DNA of 64,000 nt from Thiodiazotropha sp040506275 (GTDB lineage: Bacteria > Pseudomonadota > Gammaproteobacteria > Chromatiales > Chromatiaceae). Within the stretch, counting starts at the first letter, position 1, and the number at the start of each line of letters is the position of its first letter. The stretch spans positions 186,001-250,000 of the forward strand of contig JBEVXD010000003.1 of the NCBI GenBank assembly GCA_040506275.1, in the 5' to 3' direction. Position numbers and translations under genes: made by a program. The notes under the pieces are model-generated. The model ran no database searches, had not been told where the DNA came from, and worked only from the letters and a program-made list of their open reading frames with translations. Below are positions 1 to 9,286 of the stretch, piece by piece.

Positions 1-946
1 TGCTCAGACTGAAAAGGACCCAGTCTTCAACAATGTAGAAGACAATCATTGGTCCGAGAATAACCAATAGGATAGTGACAAAACGATGTACGAGTTCGAG
101 CAGACGAATTCTAAAGCTGCGATGTTTTCTTCGAAAACCAGGGATATAGCGCTGCATTGCTCTATAACTGACACGAGACATTAATATGATAACAATCACG
201 GTTATCAGTGCTTCCGTTAAATAGAGCCCACGCTTTTGAAAAAATGATTTGAGGTAACTTTGGGAAGCCTCAGTAATTGAGGCCTCTGAGGCAATAAGCT
301 TATCGAGCTGAAATTGAGCCGACTGCAATTCACTTTTCATAAAAGCCTGTTTTTTCTTCCACCTCTCTACCAATTGATCTAATGCAACCTGTAGTTCCTT
401 TGATTCGATTTGCTCTTGTAATCCATTAATATTTTGAAGTGCTACTTCTAACACTTCCAACCTCTCAGAAAAGTAGCCTATTTTCTCTTTCAGATCAGAC
501 TTCTGACGAATCCGAACTGTCATCTCCTTCATTTCATCAAGCGCAGGTTTCAGTAGTGAAAAAAGCTCCTGCTGTAAGTCAAACTTTATATCTTCCTGAT
601 CTCGAAGACTACTGAGATCGACTCCAGCAGCAATATTCTCGAGGTTTGTACCTGTCGTCTTTAGATCATTTTCAAGCTTTTCCAACTCTTTGAGCAATCG
701 CTGCTTCTCTGCTTCAGAATTGAATGATTCATTAGCCTCCTTGCTCATATTTGTAATATCACTCTTGAGATTAGTCTGCAGCCTTACAAGATTCCTCAGT
801 GTTTCAAGCGTAGTTTTCTCTCCGCTAGTTTCAGGAACCAGATCCAACCCAACATCTTCAGCAAAAGTTTGTGCCGAATAACACACGACCACAGAGAGAA
901 GATATGGCAGAAGGTATCTATAATTCAGAGAGTTACTATTTTTCAT
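1..946 (-). CDS. MscS-like mechanosensitive channel, N-terminal part (gene runs off the window start)
   Basis: Open reading frame read from the ATG at 946 to the edge with no stop, so only about 315 N-terminal residues are visible. It begins with a signal peptide (probable cleavage after TFA, residue 29), followed by about 200 residues rich in Glu, Lys, Leu and Gln that look like coiled coil. Then come hydrophobic helices (one around ALITVIVIILMSRV, another around FVTILLVILGPMIVFYIV). Periplasmic coiled coil followed by a membrane bundle is the plan of large MscS-family (MscK/YbdG-like) channels that vent solutes on osmotic downshock. The diagnostic MscS pore helix lies outside the window, so the family call is an inference from architecture. 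Confidence 0.6.
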   Translation of the reverse strand, partial: MKNSNSLNYRYLLPYLLSVVVCYSAQTFAEDVGLDLVPETSGEKTTLETLRNLVRLQTNLKSDITNMSKEANESFNSEAEKQRLLKELEKLENDLKTTGTNLENIAAGVDLSSLRDQEDIKFDLQQELFSLLKPALDEMKEMTVRIRQKSDLKEKIGYFSERLEVLEVALQNINGLQEQIESKELQVALDQLVERWKKKQAFMKSELQSAQFQLDKLIASEASITEASQSYLKSFFQKRGLYLTEALITVIVIILMSRVSYRAMQRYIPGFRRKHRSFRIRLLELVHRFVTILLVILGPMIVFYIVEDWVLFSLS

Positions 947-1426
947 AATTTATTCTATATCTAATTAGATATGTTTAGTATAAGTGCAATATAAAGTTAA
1001 TTTCTATACAAACCACCTCCCTTCACAAAAAATATATTTTATATAATAAAGCCAATTTAAGTAGTTCATTCAACATAGCGTGATTTAGTCACCCTACTCA
1101 AGTCATTGTATAACCAGCACATAAAAGAATAATAATTTCGTATTTATATGCAACGATGCTATTATTTTCTAACGTTCAACCTTGCTTAAGCTTCGCATAT
1201 ACCGCCTCATCTCGGCCTATAGATAATTATTAATAGATAAGAAAACCCTAAAAAAGTCATAAATTGATATTTGTCGCCAAAATGCAACGCTCCCGTGTTC
1301 CGGATCTACCTAAGAGCGCGCTCTTACATGCATATTGCACCATTAGCCAGCATTTTTTGATCATCAACCTGTTCGGCCCAGAATTATTCAAGGGACCCGT
1401 AACTCACCCATTGTTAAGGAGTAAAA
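947..1426. other. AT-rich divergent intergenic region
   Basis: About 480 bases between the divergent channel gene and the cysteine hydrolase. It must carry promoters for both, but I could not pick a convincing -35/-10 pair. The only clear structure is a 16-bp perfect palindrome at 1311-1326. No ORF in it looks real. Confidence 0.5.
1311..1326. promoter_or_regulatory. 16-bp perfect palindrome, possible operator
   Basis: TAAGAGCGCGCTCTTA is its own reverse complement. It sits about 100 bases upstream of the hydrolase start, a position compatible with a dimeric regulator site. No matching regulator is recognisable; function is a guess. Confidence 0.3.
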
Positions 1427-2098
1427 ATGAACTGGAAAAATAGCTATCGCTCTTTCTACTACCAGGGGGCGCCTGAACCAGAAGACCTTAATCTAGCAAA
1501 TCAAAATACTGCCCTGCTAACTATTGATATACAAAATACTTACATGCAACCTGCACAAGACCCTATTGAATATCAACGCTGGGCACCATTTCAAAAGCGA
1601 ATGCGTGAAATTGTCATCCCTACTACCCAAGAACTTCAGAACCGCTTTCGCCAACACAACATTGATGTGATTCATGCACGCATTGCCTGTCAGCTATCTG
1701 ATGGGCGCGACCGATCACTCAGCCAAAAGAAACCCGGCTGGAACTACCTTTTATTACCAAAAGATAGTGTTGACTCAGAGATTGTTCCAGAACTGAAACC
1801 CAAAATCGATGAAATTGTCGTTACTAAAACCACAGACAGTGCATTAACTGGTACTAACCTTAGGCTTATACTTCACAATATGGGCATTTCAAATGTTATT
1901 CTATGTGGCATATTTACCGATCAATGCGTCTCTTCAACCGTAAGAAGTCTCGCAGACGAAAGCTTTAATGTTATTGTGGTAGAAGACTGTTGCGCCGCAG
2001 GAACTGATGAGCTTCATCACAGAGAGCTTGAAATTATAAACATGATATATTGTCATGTGTTATCAAGTTCCGAACTGATCGATATTATGAAATTGTGA
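1427..2098 (+). CDS. Isochorismatase-family cysteine hydrolase
   Basis: A 223-residue single-domain protein of the isochorismatase-like superfamily, which hydrolyses small amides, ureido compounds or enol ethers through a Cys nucleophile. The family's catalytic triad is visible: Asp34 in ALLTIDIQNTY, Lys134 in VVTKTTDSAL and Cys167 in GIFTDQCVSSTVRS. The presence of Cys indicates an amidohydrolase (nicotinamidase, ureidoacrylate or N-carbamoyl type) rather than a true isochorismatase domain, some of which lack it. The start is supported by TAAGGA about 6 bases upstream. It stands alone, with divergent and unrelated neighbours, so the substrate cannot be deduced. Confidence 0.9.
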   Translation: MNWKNSYRSFYYQGAPEPEDLNLANQNTALLTIDIQNTYMQPAQDPIEYQRWAPFQKRMREIVIPTTQELQNRFRQHNIDVIHARIACQLSDGRDRSLSQKKPGWNYLLLPKDSVDSEIVPELKPKIDEIVVTKTTDSALTGTNLRLILHNMGISNVILCGIFTDQCVSSTVRSLADESFNVIVVEDCCAAGTDELHHRELEIINMIYCHVLSSSELIDIMKL

Positions 2099-2206
2099 AG
2101 CTCTAGATTTACCAGAATTCAGAACTATTGCCCCCTACTCGCCATAGCACACTGCGCTGGAAACTCTAATCTAATTGCAAGTAATTGATCAAAGGTATAC
2201 TACTCT

Positions 2207-2521
2207 ATGGCTACTACAAGACAAGATTTTGATTCATATAAGATATGGCACTATAGCGGTCATTCACATGAAGCGCTTATCCACTGTTTTCATGGTGGAG
2301 TCTGTGTTGGAGAGATATCATTTTTTAAGGATGATATGCCCATGCCAACTAATCAAATCACCCGTAATAGACCTTGCATCAACTACCCGATCAGTCGTTT
2401 CAATGACATCATTTCTATTCTTCGATACGAAAAACCACTTTGCATTTTCCTCAATCTCAGTAATAACATCGGTATTGTTGCCACCTCTGATCAAGAACCT
2501 GTAGGTGAGGAAGAGAGTTAA
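2207..2521 (+). CDS. Small conserved-looking protein of unknown function
   Basis: A 104-residue soluble protein with no signal peptide or membrane segment. It has a well-formed, patterned sequence: FDSYKIWHYS near the start, VGEISFFKDD in the middle, FNDIISILRYEKPLCIFLN and an acidic end EPVGEEES. This looks like a conserved hypothetical family of proteobacteria, but I cannot attach a function. An overlapping frame starting at 2175 also stays open, but its composition looks random. The Shine-Dalgarno sequence is weak. It is followed about 100 bases later by dbpA on the same strand and may be co-transcribed with it. Confidence 0.65.
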   Translation: MATTRQDFDSYKIWHYSGHSHEALIHCFHGGVCVGEISFFKDDMPMPTNQITRNRPCINYPISRFNDIISILRYEKPLCIFLNLSNNIGIVATSDQEPVGEEES

Positions 2522-2625
2522 TCGCAGAATTTATCTTCCATTAAGTGCATAAATCGAGTTCAGTAGCTGATATTATTGAGCCTGTTCGCTTTTTTCACCT
2601 ATTATGGCCGCCAGACCTACACCCC

Positions 2626-4011
2626 ATGACTAATAATTTTTCCAATTTGAACCTAGATACCATTCTATTGAATAATCTCGAATCTCTAGGTTATCACAAC
2701 ATGACCCCTATTCAGGCTGTCAGTCTACCCCACATTCTCGCAGGCAAAGATCTCATTGCCCGCGCTAAAACTGGCAGTGGGAAAACTGTCGCTTTTGGAT
2801 TAGGTTTGCTCAACACCTTAAACCAAAGCTCTTATAATGCTCAAGGACTTGTTCTCTGTCCAACAAGAGAATTGGCTGATCAAGTTGCAAAAGAGCTTAG
2901 ACGCCTCGCTCGTACAAATGCAAATACTAAAATAATTACACTTTGCGGAGGTAAACCCTTCGGCCCTCAGATCAACTCTCTACAACATGGCGCGCACATT
3001 ATCGTTGGTACACCTGGACGAATTCTTAAGCACCTAGCCAAAGGGACATTATCCCTTGGAAGTATTCGATGCGTTGTACTTGATGAGGCAGATAGAATGC
3101 TCGACATGGGATTCAATGATGATATTACCGAAATCATTACCCATACGCGCGCACAAAGACAAACACTCTTGTTTTCAGCGACCTATCCTGAGTCTATACA
3201 AGAAATCAGTTCATCATTTCAGATTGAACCTATTGAGATCACTATCGACTCAGACCATAAAGATCTCAAGATTACACAGCGCTTCTACGAGGTGGGAAAG
3301 GGCAAACGCAATCTAACCCTCTGTTCTCTTTTAGCGCAATACAAACCAACCTCTACAGTTGTTTTTTGCCAGACAAGACTCCAGTGCCAGGAAGTGTCTG
3401 AATTCTTACAACAGGCAGGGATTCAGGCGCTTGCTCTGCATGGCGATCTTGATCAAAAAGAGCGAGACATGACCCTTGTAAGGTTTTCAAACAGGAGTAC
3501 ACCTGTACTGGTTGCTACCGATGTCGCTGCCCGAGGACTTGATATCAAGGAGCTTGGTGCAGTAATTAACTATGAGTTACCACGGGATCCAGAAGTCTAC
3601 ATCCACAGAATAGGCCGAACCGGACGTGCAGGTAGCAAGGGCCTGGCATTAAGCCTGTTTATATCATCTGAAGCCAATAGGGTTAATGCTATCGAGAGTT
3701 ATTTACAAAGTGATATTCGACTTGAACAGCCTCCAGGGCTTGAGCTACCCGATGGTTTCACTTTAAACGCGCCTAATATTACGCTATGTATAGATGCTGG
3801 TAGAAAAGAAAAATTACGCCCAGGAGATATTCTTGGCGCTCTCACAGCTGATAAGACGATACCCTCTAACAAGGTTGGAAAGATAGATATCTTTGACCAT
3901 GTTGCATATGTCGCTATTGACAGAAGCATTCGGAAAATTGCACTTAGAACACTTTCAAAAGACAAAATCAAAGGAAGACGTTTTAAGATACGCATGATAG
4001 CCAAATCCTAA
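2626..4011 (+). CDS. dbpA: ATP-dependent RNA helicase DbpA
   Basis: DEAD-box helicase acting in late assembly of the 50S ribosomal subunit. DbpA is targeted to hairpin 92 of 23S rRNA by its C-terminal domain. Visible motifs: Q motif near TPIQ, Walker A AKTGSGKT (residues 47-54), PTRELA, TPGR, DEAD (153-156), SAT (184-186), the ATDVAARGLDI segment and the HRIGRTGRAG arginine-finger motif. About 75 C-terminal residues rich in Lys and Arg match the DbpA RNA-binding domain. An in-frame start exists 27 codons upstream (2545). The ATG at 2626 gives 461 residues, close to the usual DbpA length and beginning at the normal helicase N-terminus. Confidence 0.93.
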   Translation: MTNNFSNLNLDTILLNNLESLGYHNMTPIQAVSLPHILAGKDLIARAKTGSGKTVAFGLGLLNTLNQSSYNAQGLVLCPTRELADQVAKELRRLARTNANTKIITLCGGKPFGPQINSLQHGAHIIVGTPGRILKHLAKGTLSLGSIRCVVLDEADRMLDMGFNDDITEIITHTRAQRQTLLFSATYPESIQEISSSFQIEPIEITIDSDHKDLKITQRFYEVGKGKRNLTLCSLLAQYKPTSTVVFCQTRLQCQEVSEFLQQAGIQALALHGDLDQKERDMTLVRFSNRSTPVLVATDVAARGLDIKELGAVINYELPRDPEVYIHRIGRTGRAGSKGLALSLFISSEANRVNAIESYLQSDIRLEQPPGLELPDGFTLNAPNITLCIDAGRKEKLRPGDILGALTADKTIPSNKVGKIDIFDHVAYVAIDRSIRKIALRTLSKDKIKGRRFKIRMIAKS

Positions 4012-4301
4012 AACACCATACTGCAACTTACGCATAGCGTGCCTTGCCCAAACCACATAAAACAAGCAGACATATAGTAAGGTATTACCTAACTCATGGT
4101 AGCATTTCTACTTACTTAACAATTGAAATAGGGTAGTAGATATACCTATTTTTACCTTAGAAATATACGTATATTAAGTTTTCACCCCATTTTTTCGCTG
4201 ACGTGATCATTATTTATCACTACAATCTAATTCTTCACACTTTTTAGCATAAATCTACGTAATTAGTTTTAAATAATCATGTGGAATATATCTCTATAAA
4301 C

Positions 4302-5213
4302 ATGAGTCGAAATAATAGTTTTCATAATTCCATTTTAGATACCATTACTGATCATATTGCTGTGTTAGATAAGAGCGGCGTGATTGTATATGTAAATAAA
4401 AGCTGGATTGAGTTTGGATTAAACAATGGGCTTTCAATCCAGAAAGAGTGGTTAGGCGTCAATTACATTGAAAATTGTAAAATCAACATAGATGATGGCA
4501 ACACCCCTCTAGCTGATATCATTCAAGGTGTTCTAGATAATAAAAGATCTGACTATTATTTCGAATATCCCTGTCACTCGGATACAGAACAAAGATGGTT
4601 TCTCATGCGAGTTACACGTTTTTTTTCTGAGAATGAATTATTCATCATAATCTCACATTCAAATATAACAGAGCGAAAACTCGCCGAAGAGCAAGTCATA
4701 CGTTTGTCACAGAATGACAGTCTGACTGGTCTTGCTAACCGTCGCTATTTTGATGATTTTTTTGATAGCGAGTGGAAGCGCTGCACCCGCTCCGAAATGC
4801 CTATATCTTTAGCCATGATAGATATAGATTATTTTAAACTTCTGAATGACTTTTCAGGCCACCGTGCTGGGGATAAATGCCTCAAAGAAATTAGTGTCAT
4901 TCTAAAAAACTATACCAAAAGACCGACTGATATCTGCTCGAGATACGGTGGCGACGAATTCATGATTGTATATGGCAACACTGCGCAGGATGAATCACTT
5001 GTCCTTATGCTTAAACTGATGGATGAGATTAGAAAACTAGAAATACCAAACCCTAATTCACCCATTAATAATACAATTAGTGTATCTATTGGATTAGTTA
5101 CGACATATCCTGATGTTGATTCTAATATTGAAGAGTTGATTCAAGCCAGTGACAGACTTCTTTATAAAGCTAAAGAGGGTGGCAGGAATTATATTGAGTT
5201 TCTATCTATTTAA
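4302..5213 (+). CDS. PAS-GGDEF diguanylate cyclase
   Basis: A soluble sensor cyclase of about 303 residues that should make c-di-GMP from two GTP. An N-terminal PAS-like domain (about 8-125) carries DTITDHIAVLDKSGVIVYVN and ends in the usual NITERKLAEE linker. The GGDEF domain follows (about 138-303). The active site is intact, RYGGDEF with GGDEF at 216-220, and metal-binding Asp lies in MIDIDYFKLLND. An RxxD inhibitory site (RPTD, 207-210) sits five residues upstream, so product feedback inhibition is expected. The start is uncertain: GTG at 4281 is in frame, and neither start has a strong ribosome site. The ligand of the PAS domain is unknown. Confidence 0.88.
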   Translation: MSRNNSFHNSILDTITDHIAVLDKSGVIVYVNKSWIEFGLNNGLSIQKEWLGVNYIENCKINIDDGNTPLADIIQGVLDNKRSDYYFEYPCHSDTEQRWFLMRVTRFFSENELFIIISHSNITERKLAEEQVIRLSQNDSLTGLANRRYFDDFFDSEWKRCTRSEMPISLAMIDIDYFKLLNDFSGHRAGDKCLKEISVILKNYTKRPTDICSRYGGDEFMIVYGNTAQDESLVLMLKLMDEIRKLEIPNPNSPINNTISVSIGLVTTYPDVDSNIEELIQASDRLLYKAKEGGRNYIEFLSI

Positions 5214-5228
5214 CCAGGTTTCAGCCAG

Positions 5229-6557
5229 CTAACTGCAATCACTATCCTCAGGTAATTGCGCAGACCTTAACCATCTATTCGCACATAAAGTAGGATCAAA
5301 TCCTGTATCTTGTTTAATTAAATCGAGAAATTCTGAAAAACGTACTGCATTCCCTCTTTTTGTCAAATATAATTTTTGCAATGATTGATCCAATAACTCT
5401 CTACCGATCACACCCTCAAGGTCTTTAAGAAAAAAAGCCCCCTTCATATAAGGCGCAATTCCAAATAGTTCATCCTCGAGAATATCAAGCTCCCCACACC
5501 CTTCTGGCCAGGCTATTTTATATTCATTACCATTTTGAAGGTTTTGTAGTTTAGTTTCGTATTTACGCCATATAGCATCTCCATTCGCTACACCTACCAC
5601 CTCTTCGATAGCTCTTGCGGTAAGGTACGACGTAATACCTTCAGAGAATACTAACTCTTCCCAACACGATATTCTAACACCATTACCAAACCATCCATGG
5701 GCCGCTTCATGGGCGTGAACTGATAAATCCGCGAGGGTGGCACTATTAATATGCCAATATGGATGATGCTCCATCCCGCCGTAACCGCCGTCCTCCCAAG
5801 CTACTGAAACACTCGCCATTTTATCACCGAAGGAATACTCACCGATCTTCTGTTCAAACCAATTAATTATTTCATTAAGGTAGCGTGTTCCCTCTACTGC
5901 ACTGATGTATTCTCCTGGACGATAATAAATACCAACCTCGGTACCATTTTCTGTAGCCCCAAGATTCAGGTAACTGTAGTTGTCGATTGAAAATCCAAGC
6001 ATATACGAAGGAGCATTACTTGATATTGTTACCGGATAAATAGCCTGCAATCCATCAGCAACCCCATTGATTGTTACTTTATATTCACTACCATTAGATG
6101 GATTTGTATGGCATGGAAAAACGTTTCCACAATAATATGGCCATGTAAATGAATACCCCGCACGACTTACACCATTGAAGTCGTCATGAAATTGAAAAGT
6201 ATAACTTATAGAAACATCAACTTCCTGGTCGGTTTTTGGTAGATCTATATCTAGACGATCACCGCTTATAGTAAAATCGGGTTCGCTTCCATTTATCATA
6301 ACTCCTTCAATTGAAAGGTCCCCTATATCCACTGAGATTCCCTCACTCACAAATGAACCAGCTATTGTTAGCAGCGCCAAACCTCCTTTCTGCTGCATAT
6401 CAAGGGTAATATCATAAGACTTTATATCACGATTCCATTCCGGGTATACTTTGCGTGTTGAAGAACTGGAGTTATTATTACAGCCTGATAGCATTATAAT
6501 CATAAGCCATACAAATCCCTCACAACACCTCATACAATTAAAGTGGATTGATTTCAC
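5229..6557 (-). CDS. M1-type zinc metallopeptidase-like lipoprotein
   Basis: A lipoprotein: lipobox LSGC with Cys26 (a start at Met9 would give a better signal peptide), then a Ser/Asn linker. It carries the full zinc site of gluzincin M1 aminopeptidases, HEAAHGWFGN (His283, His287) and Glu306 eighteen residues later in FSEGITSYL. It also has a GGMEH element (260-264) in place of the GxMEN exopeptidase motif. At about 440 residues it is much shorter than PepN (about 870), having roughly the N-terminal beta domain and the catalytic domain only. Four to six Cys suggest an oxidised, extracytoplasmic protein. Predicted role: trimming peptides in the periplasm or on the cell surface. It converges tail to tail with the diguanylate cyclase. 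Confidence 0.82.
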   Translation of the reverse strand: MKSIHFNCMRCCEGFVWLMIIMLSGCNNNSSSSTRKVYPEWNRDIKSYDITLDMQQKGGLALLTIAGSFVSEGISVDIGDLSIEGVMINGSEPDFTISGDRLDIDLPKTDQEVDVSISYTFQFHDDFNGVSRAGYSFTWPYYCGNVFPCHTNPSNGSEYKVTINGVADGLQAIYPVTISSNAPSYMLGFSIDNYSYLNLGATENGTEVGIYYRPGEYISAVEGTRYLNEIINWFEQKIGEYSFGDKMASVSVAWEDGGYGGMEHHPYWHINSATLADLSVHAHEAAHGWFGNGVRISCWEELVFSEGITSYLTARAIEEVVGVANGDAIWRKYETKLQNLQNGNEYKIAWPEGCGELDILEDELFGIAPYMKGAFFLKDLEGVIGRELLDQSLQKLYLTKRGNAVRFSEFLDLIKQDTGFDPTLCANRWLRSAQLPEDSDCS

Positions 6558-6709
6558 TAAGCCCCACGTACTTCAAGTATCTTTTTTAGTCATAAGAATA
6601 AATCCTCTACTGTGGCATATTTTAAAATTTAATCCACATAAAGAGACCAACTCTCAACCTTTCTCTTCTTTAAAAACTCAACTTTCAGTTTTTGCCAGCA
6701 ATAAATAGA

Positions 6710-7669
6710 TTAACCTATAACATTTCCAAGATGGCCAGCATTCATACTATTGATATCTGAAAACACTTTTTTCTCTATAAGACTCAAGAGTTCATATCTT
6801 TTTTTATACATAGACCTTTTTTTAGAAATAATGCTCTCAATCGATCTTCTCTCTGGATTAACAGGTAGCTCATAAAACCCAGCATTACAATATACACCAC
6901 CTCTATCAGACCATACCTCATCATAATTTAACATTAAGAAGTCATGCTTATCTTTAAAGCTATAAAAAACGTGCCTCTGCTGTCGATATAACTCTGATAT
7001 TGCATATATTTTACCAACACCTGTCGCCTTGCAAATCATCTGGAACAATTCAACAGTGAGGTCACGCGGTCTAATTCCAAACATTTTTTTTGTAATATCA
7101 TGGTACAACGAATTTATACCATCCTTTTTTCGTCCCTGGATTGCCCCTATTACAGAAACCACTTTTGATGATCCATCTCTTATTAACGAAAAAGCGATTG
7201 AAAACATTCGTTCACCATCAATATCGATACTGAAAACAATCATCCCTTCCCTCAAAAAAATCCCATTGCGATCTACTACAATATCCATACCACGATAAAA
7301 GTCACTCAGCGAAACAACTGTTTTTTTACTATACCTACCACAATTAAACAGATCACTAACTAGAGGCTGCGTTTCGAAATGATTGCATAAGGCATCTAAG
7401 CGCTTGTTAAGGTTCCACTTTGAATGTTGATACGGCCAAAACACACTTGGAAGTGCTTCAGGATGATTAACATATAAGTCGTTAAGCTGAACTAAATCAT
7501 CTTTAGATAAAAGCAAGATATCTTTAGCGTTGAGGATTACCATTATAAAATATGCAGTACGACCTTTTATATATCCATATTTTATCGGACTCAACTGAGA
7601 CTTTCTTTTTTCTGGATCAACAGTCATAGCACCAGATATTTTAATAATTAAATTTAACTTATCCAGCAA
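6710..7669 (-). CDS. VirK/YbjX (DUF535) family protein
   Basis: A 319-residue soluble protein. The middle and end match the DUF535 pattern: FSIAFSLI, VIGAIQGRK, an ITKKMFGIRPRDLTVEL segment, then GVGKIYAISE, LNYDEVW and the basic tail KKRSMYKKRYELL. VirK of Shigella and YbjX of enterobacteria belong to this family. They have been linked to surface protein export and stress resistance, but the biochemical activity is unknown. The gene stands alone in an AT-rich stretch, with a large AT palindrome upstream (7938-7968). Its AT-rich codon use suggests it may have been acquired, though conserved motifs show it is intact. Confidence 0.8.
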   Translation of the reverse strand: MLDKLNLIIKISGAMTVDPEKRKSQLSPIKYGYIKGRTAYFIMVILNAKDILLLSKDDLVQLNDLYVNHPEALPSVFWPYQHSKWNLNKRLDALCNHFETQPLVSDLFNCGRYSKKTVVSLSDFYRGMDIVVDRNGIFLREGMIVFSIDIDGERMFSIAFSLIRDGSSKVVSVIGAIQGRKKDGINSLYHDITKKMFGIRPRDLTVELFQMICKATGVGKIYAISELYRQQRHVFYSFKDKHDFLMLNYDEVWSDRGGVYCNAGFYELPVNPERRSIESIISKKRSMYKKRYELLSLIEKKVFSDINSMNAGHLGNVIG

Positions 7670-7937
7670 AGTTACGGCTCCATTTATATATAATCCAATG
7701 TAAAATTTATTAACCCGCTTAACACTTAATCAGGTCATATCTCACAGTAAATCCATAATGTTAACTTTTTGTTTTATTAACTATCCATATAAACTTAGAG
7801 CAAAAATGTAAACTTTCGTGTTCTTTTATTTATAATCAAAACTACTATATTCTCAATTACAGTACTGTATATCCGAGCACACAATATAACTAAAACATTA
7901 AAACAACAGGCGGGAGAGAATTACAGAAAGAGAAAGG

Positions 7938-7968
7938 TCAATATTTATTTAATTTAAATAAATATTGA
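7938..7968. repeat. 31-bp almost pure A/T palindrome
   Basis: Two 15-base arms (TCAATATTTATTTAA and its exact complement) around one central T. It lies about 270 bases upstream of the VirK-family gene and about 85 bases past the end of the outer-membrane protein gene. It could extrude as a cruciform or bind a nucleoid protein or regulator. No T tract makes it a standard terminator. Confidence 0.5.
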
Positions 7969-8011
7969 ATTAAAGTATAGATATCCTGAAAGCTCATCAA
8001 GAGTATATTCA

Positions 8012-8035
8012 ATGTCCCTCTGCATGGAGGGACAT
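8012..8035 (-). terminator. Hairpin downstream of the outer-membrane protein gene
   Basis: Perfect 9-bp stem ATGTCCCTC/GAGGGACAT with a 6-base loop, 18 bases beyond the stop codon of the minus-strand gene at 8053-8616. There is only a short U-rich tail, so it may stabilise the 3' end rather than terminate strongly. Confidence 0.5.
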
Positions 8036-8052
8036 GCTTAAATCAAAACAAG

Positions 8053-8616
8053 CTAGAAACGATAACCAACTTTTCCGAATATTCGTGCGTTCTTCAGATC
8101 GTCATTGGTATCGTCAAGATCTTTAGTCCATTGGTAACGAGCCTCGGCACCCAGAAACAGTTGCTCACTCATTTTATAGTGAAGACTAATGCCTCCTTGC
8201 AAAGCCAGAGTACCTTCGTTCACTTTCCGGCCATCAGCGTCTACGTATCCTATTCCAGGTCCAATGCCAATTGATAATTTATTATCAACCTTGTACAGGT
8301 AGTGAGGATTCATCTCGAAACTTGTAATCTCCAACCCACCGTCATCGTAGTGGGAGAAGCTAAATTGTTGACGAATCGTACCCAGAGGAGGATCAAGAAG
8401 CAGACAATTCATCGACAGCTCTAAACCAAACACCAAATCGGTGTCCAAACCATGGGTTTGTGGATCCATGATGCCGCCAGTCACAGAGAGCGTTAGATCA
8501 GGATCAAAACCGTCACCCTGAACCGGTAAAAAGTTCCAGTCACCATCAGCCCAAACTGATGAGGTTGTAGACACAAATCCAGCGACTGCTATCAATCCTA
8601 TGATAGATTTTCTCAT
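8053..8616 (-). CDS. Small outer-membrane beta-barrel protein
   Basis: A 187-residue protein with a signal peptide cleaved after SSVWA (residue 23). The mature part alternates polar and hydrophobic residues in 8-10 residue strands and ends in GKVGYRF. The terminal Phe is the recognition signal for the BAM machinery, so an eight-stranded barrel in the outer membrane is likely. Strands such as LSIGIGPGIGYVD and QLFLGAEARYQW resemble OmpW/OmpX or acyloxyacyl-hydrolase-like families, but I cannot name one. A strong ribosome site (GGGAAG) precedes the ATG. It is transcribed alone. Confidence 0.78.
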   Translation of the reverse strand: MRKSIIGLIAVAGFVSTTSSVWADGDWNFLPVQGDGFDPDLTLSVTGGIMDPQTHGLDTDLVFGLELSMNCLLLDPPLGTIRQQFSFSHYDDGGLEITSFEMNPHYLYKVDNKLSIGIGPGIGYVDADGRKVNEGTLALQGGISLHYKMSEQLFLGAEARYQWTKDLDDTNDDLKNARIFGKVGYRF

Positions 8617-8896
8617 AATTTCTTCCCGAAATAGTTACTCAGTAATCAATTCGAGCCATCCTATCTGAATACAAACAAATAAATTGTGAAATATTCGTCA
8701 ATAATTAATTGTTTATATATTATATTAGGGCCTCTAAATCATACCTGAGCGAGAATTATTCCCCATAAACTTCAAATACTTAAAGATGACTGAATCTCAT
8801 AGAAGCTCACTGGTGCGATGATCCTCAACTCAGCAGCAGCACATTTAGTATCACTAAACCGATACTTTACCTATGTATTGCACCTAATTGTTTAGG

Positions 8897-9286
8897 CTAT
8901 CTCTCTATTGCATCACGTACGCGTTCCAAACGCTGCCTCACATCAACTGCCAGATCACCAATTAGAGGTTGATCCACCAATCTCAATACGGCGACTGGAT
9001 CCATAAAAGCTACCACCACGGAACCATCCTCCTCTTCACGAATGACAACGTTACAGGGCAGCAGTAACCCGATATCCGGTTCGGCATCTATCGCCTGATT
9101 TGCCAAGGGTGGACTACAGGCTCCCAAAATCTTGTATGGCCTCTTCTCCACGCCGAGCTTCGCCTTTAAAGTGGCTTTGACATCAATTTCTGTCAGAACA
9201 CCAAAACCTTCCACTTTCAGAGCCTCCACAACGCGCTGCTCAATGGCTTCGATATCCCCTTCAAGGCGTGATTTAAAACTATACAT
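8897..9286 (-). CDS. DUF302 family protein
   Basis: A 129-residue protein with the DUF302 layout: an N-terminal VEALKVEGFGVLTEIDVKATL helix-strand unit, the YKILGACSPPLANQAI motif with a conserved Cys, then LLPCNVVIRE with a second Cys and VAFMDPVA. DUF302 proteins form small alpha/beta dimers. They are common next to sulfur, redox and heavy-metal genes, but no activity is proven. AGGAG eight bases ahead of the ATG supports the start. It is a single gene, divergent from the small membrane protein at 9608. Confidence 0.88.
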   Translation of the reverse strand: MYSFKSRLEGDIEAIEQRVVEALKVEGFGVLTEIDVKATLKAKLGVEKRPYKILGACSPPLANQAIDAEPDIGLLLPCNVVIREEEDGSVVVAFMDPVAVLRLVDQPLIGDLAVDVRQRLERVRDAIER

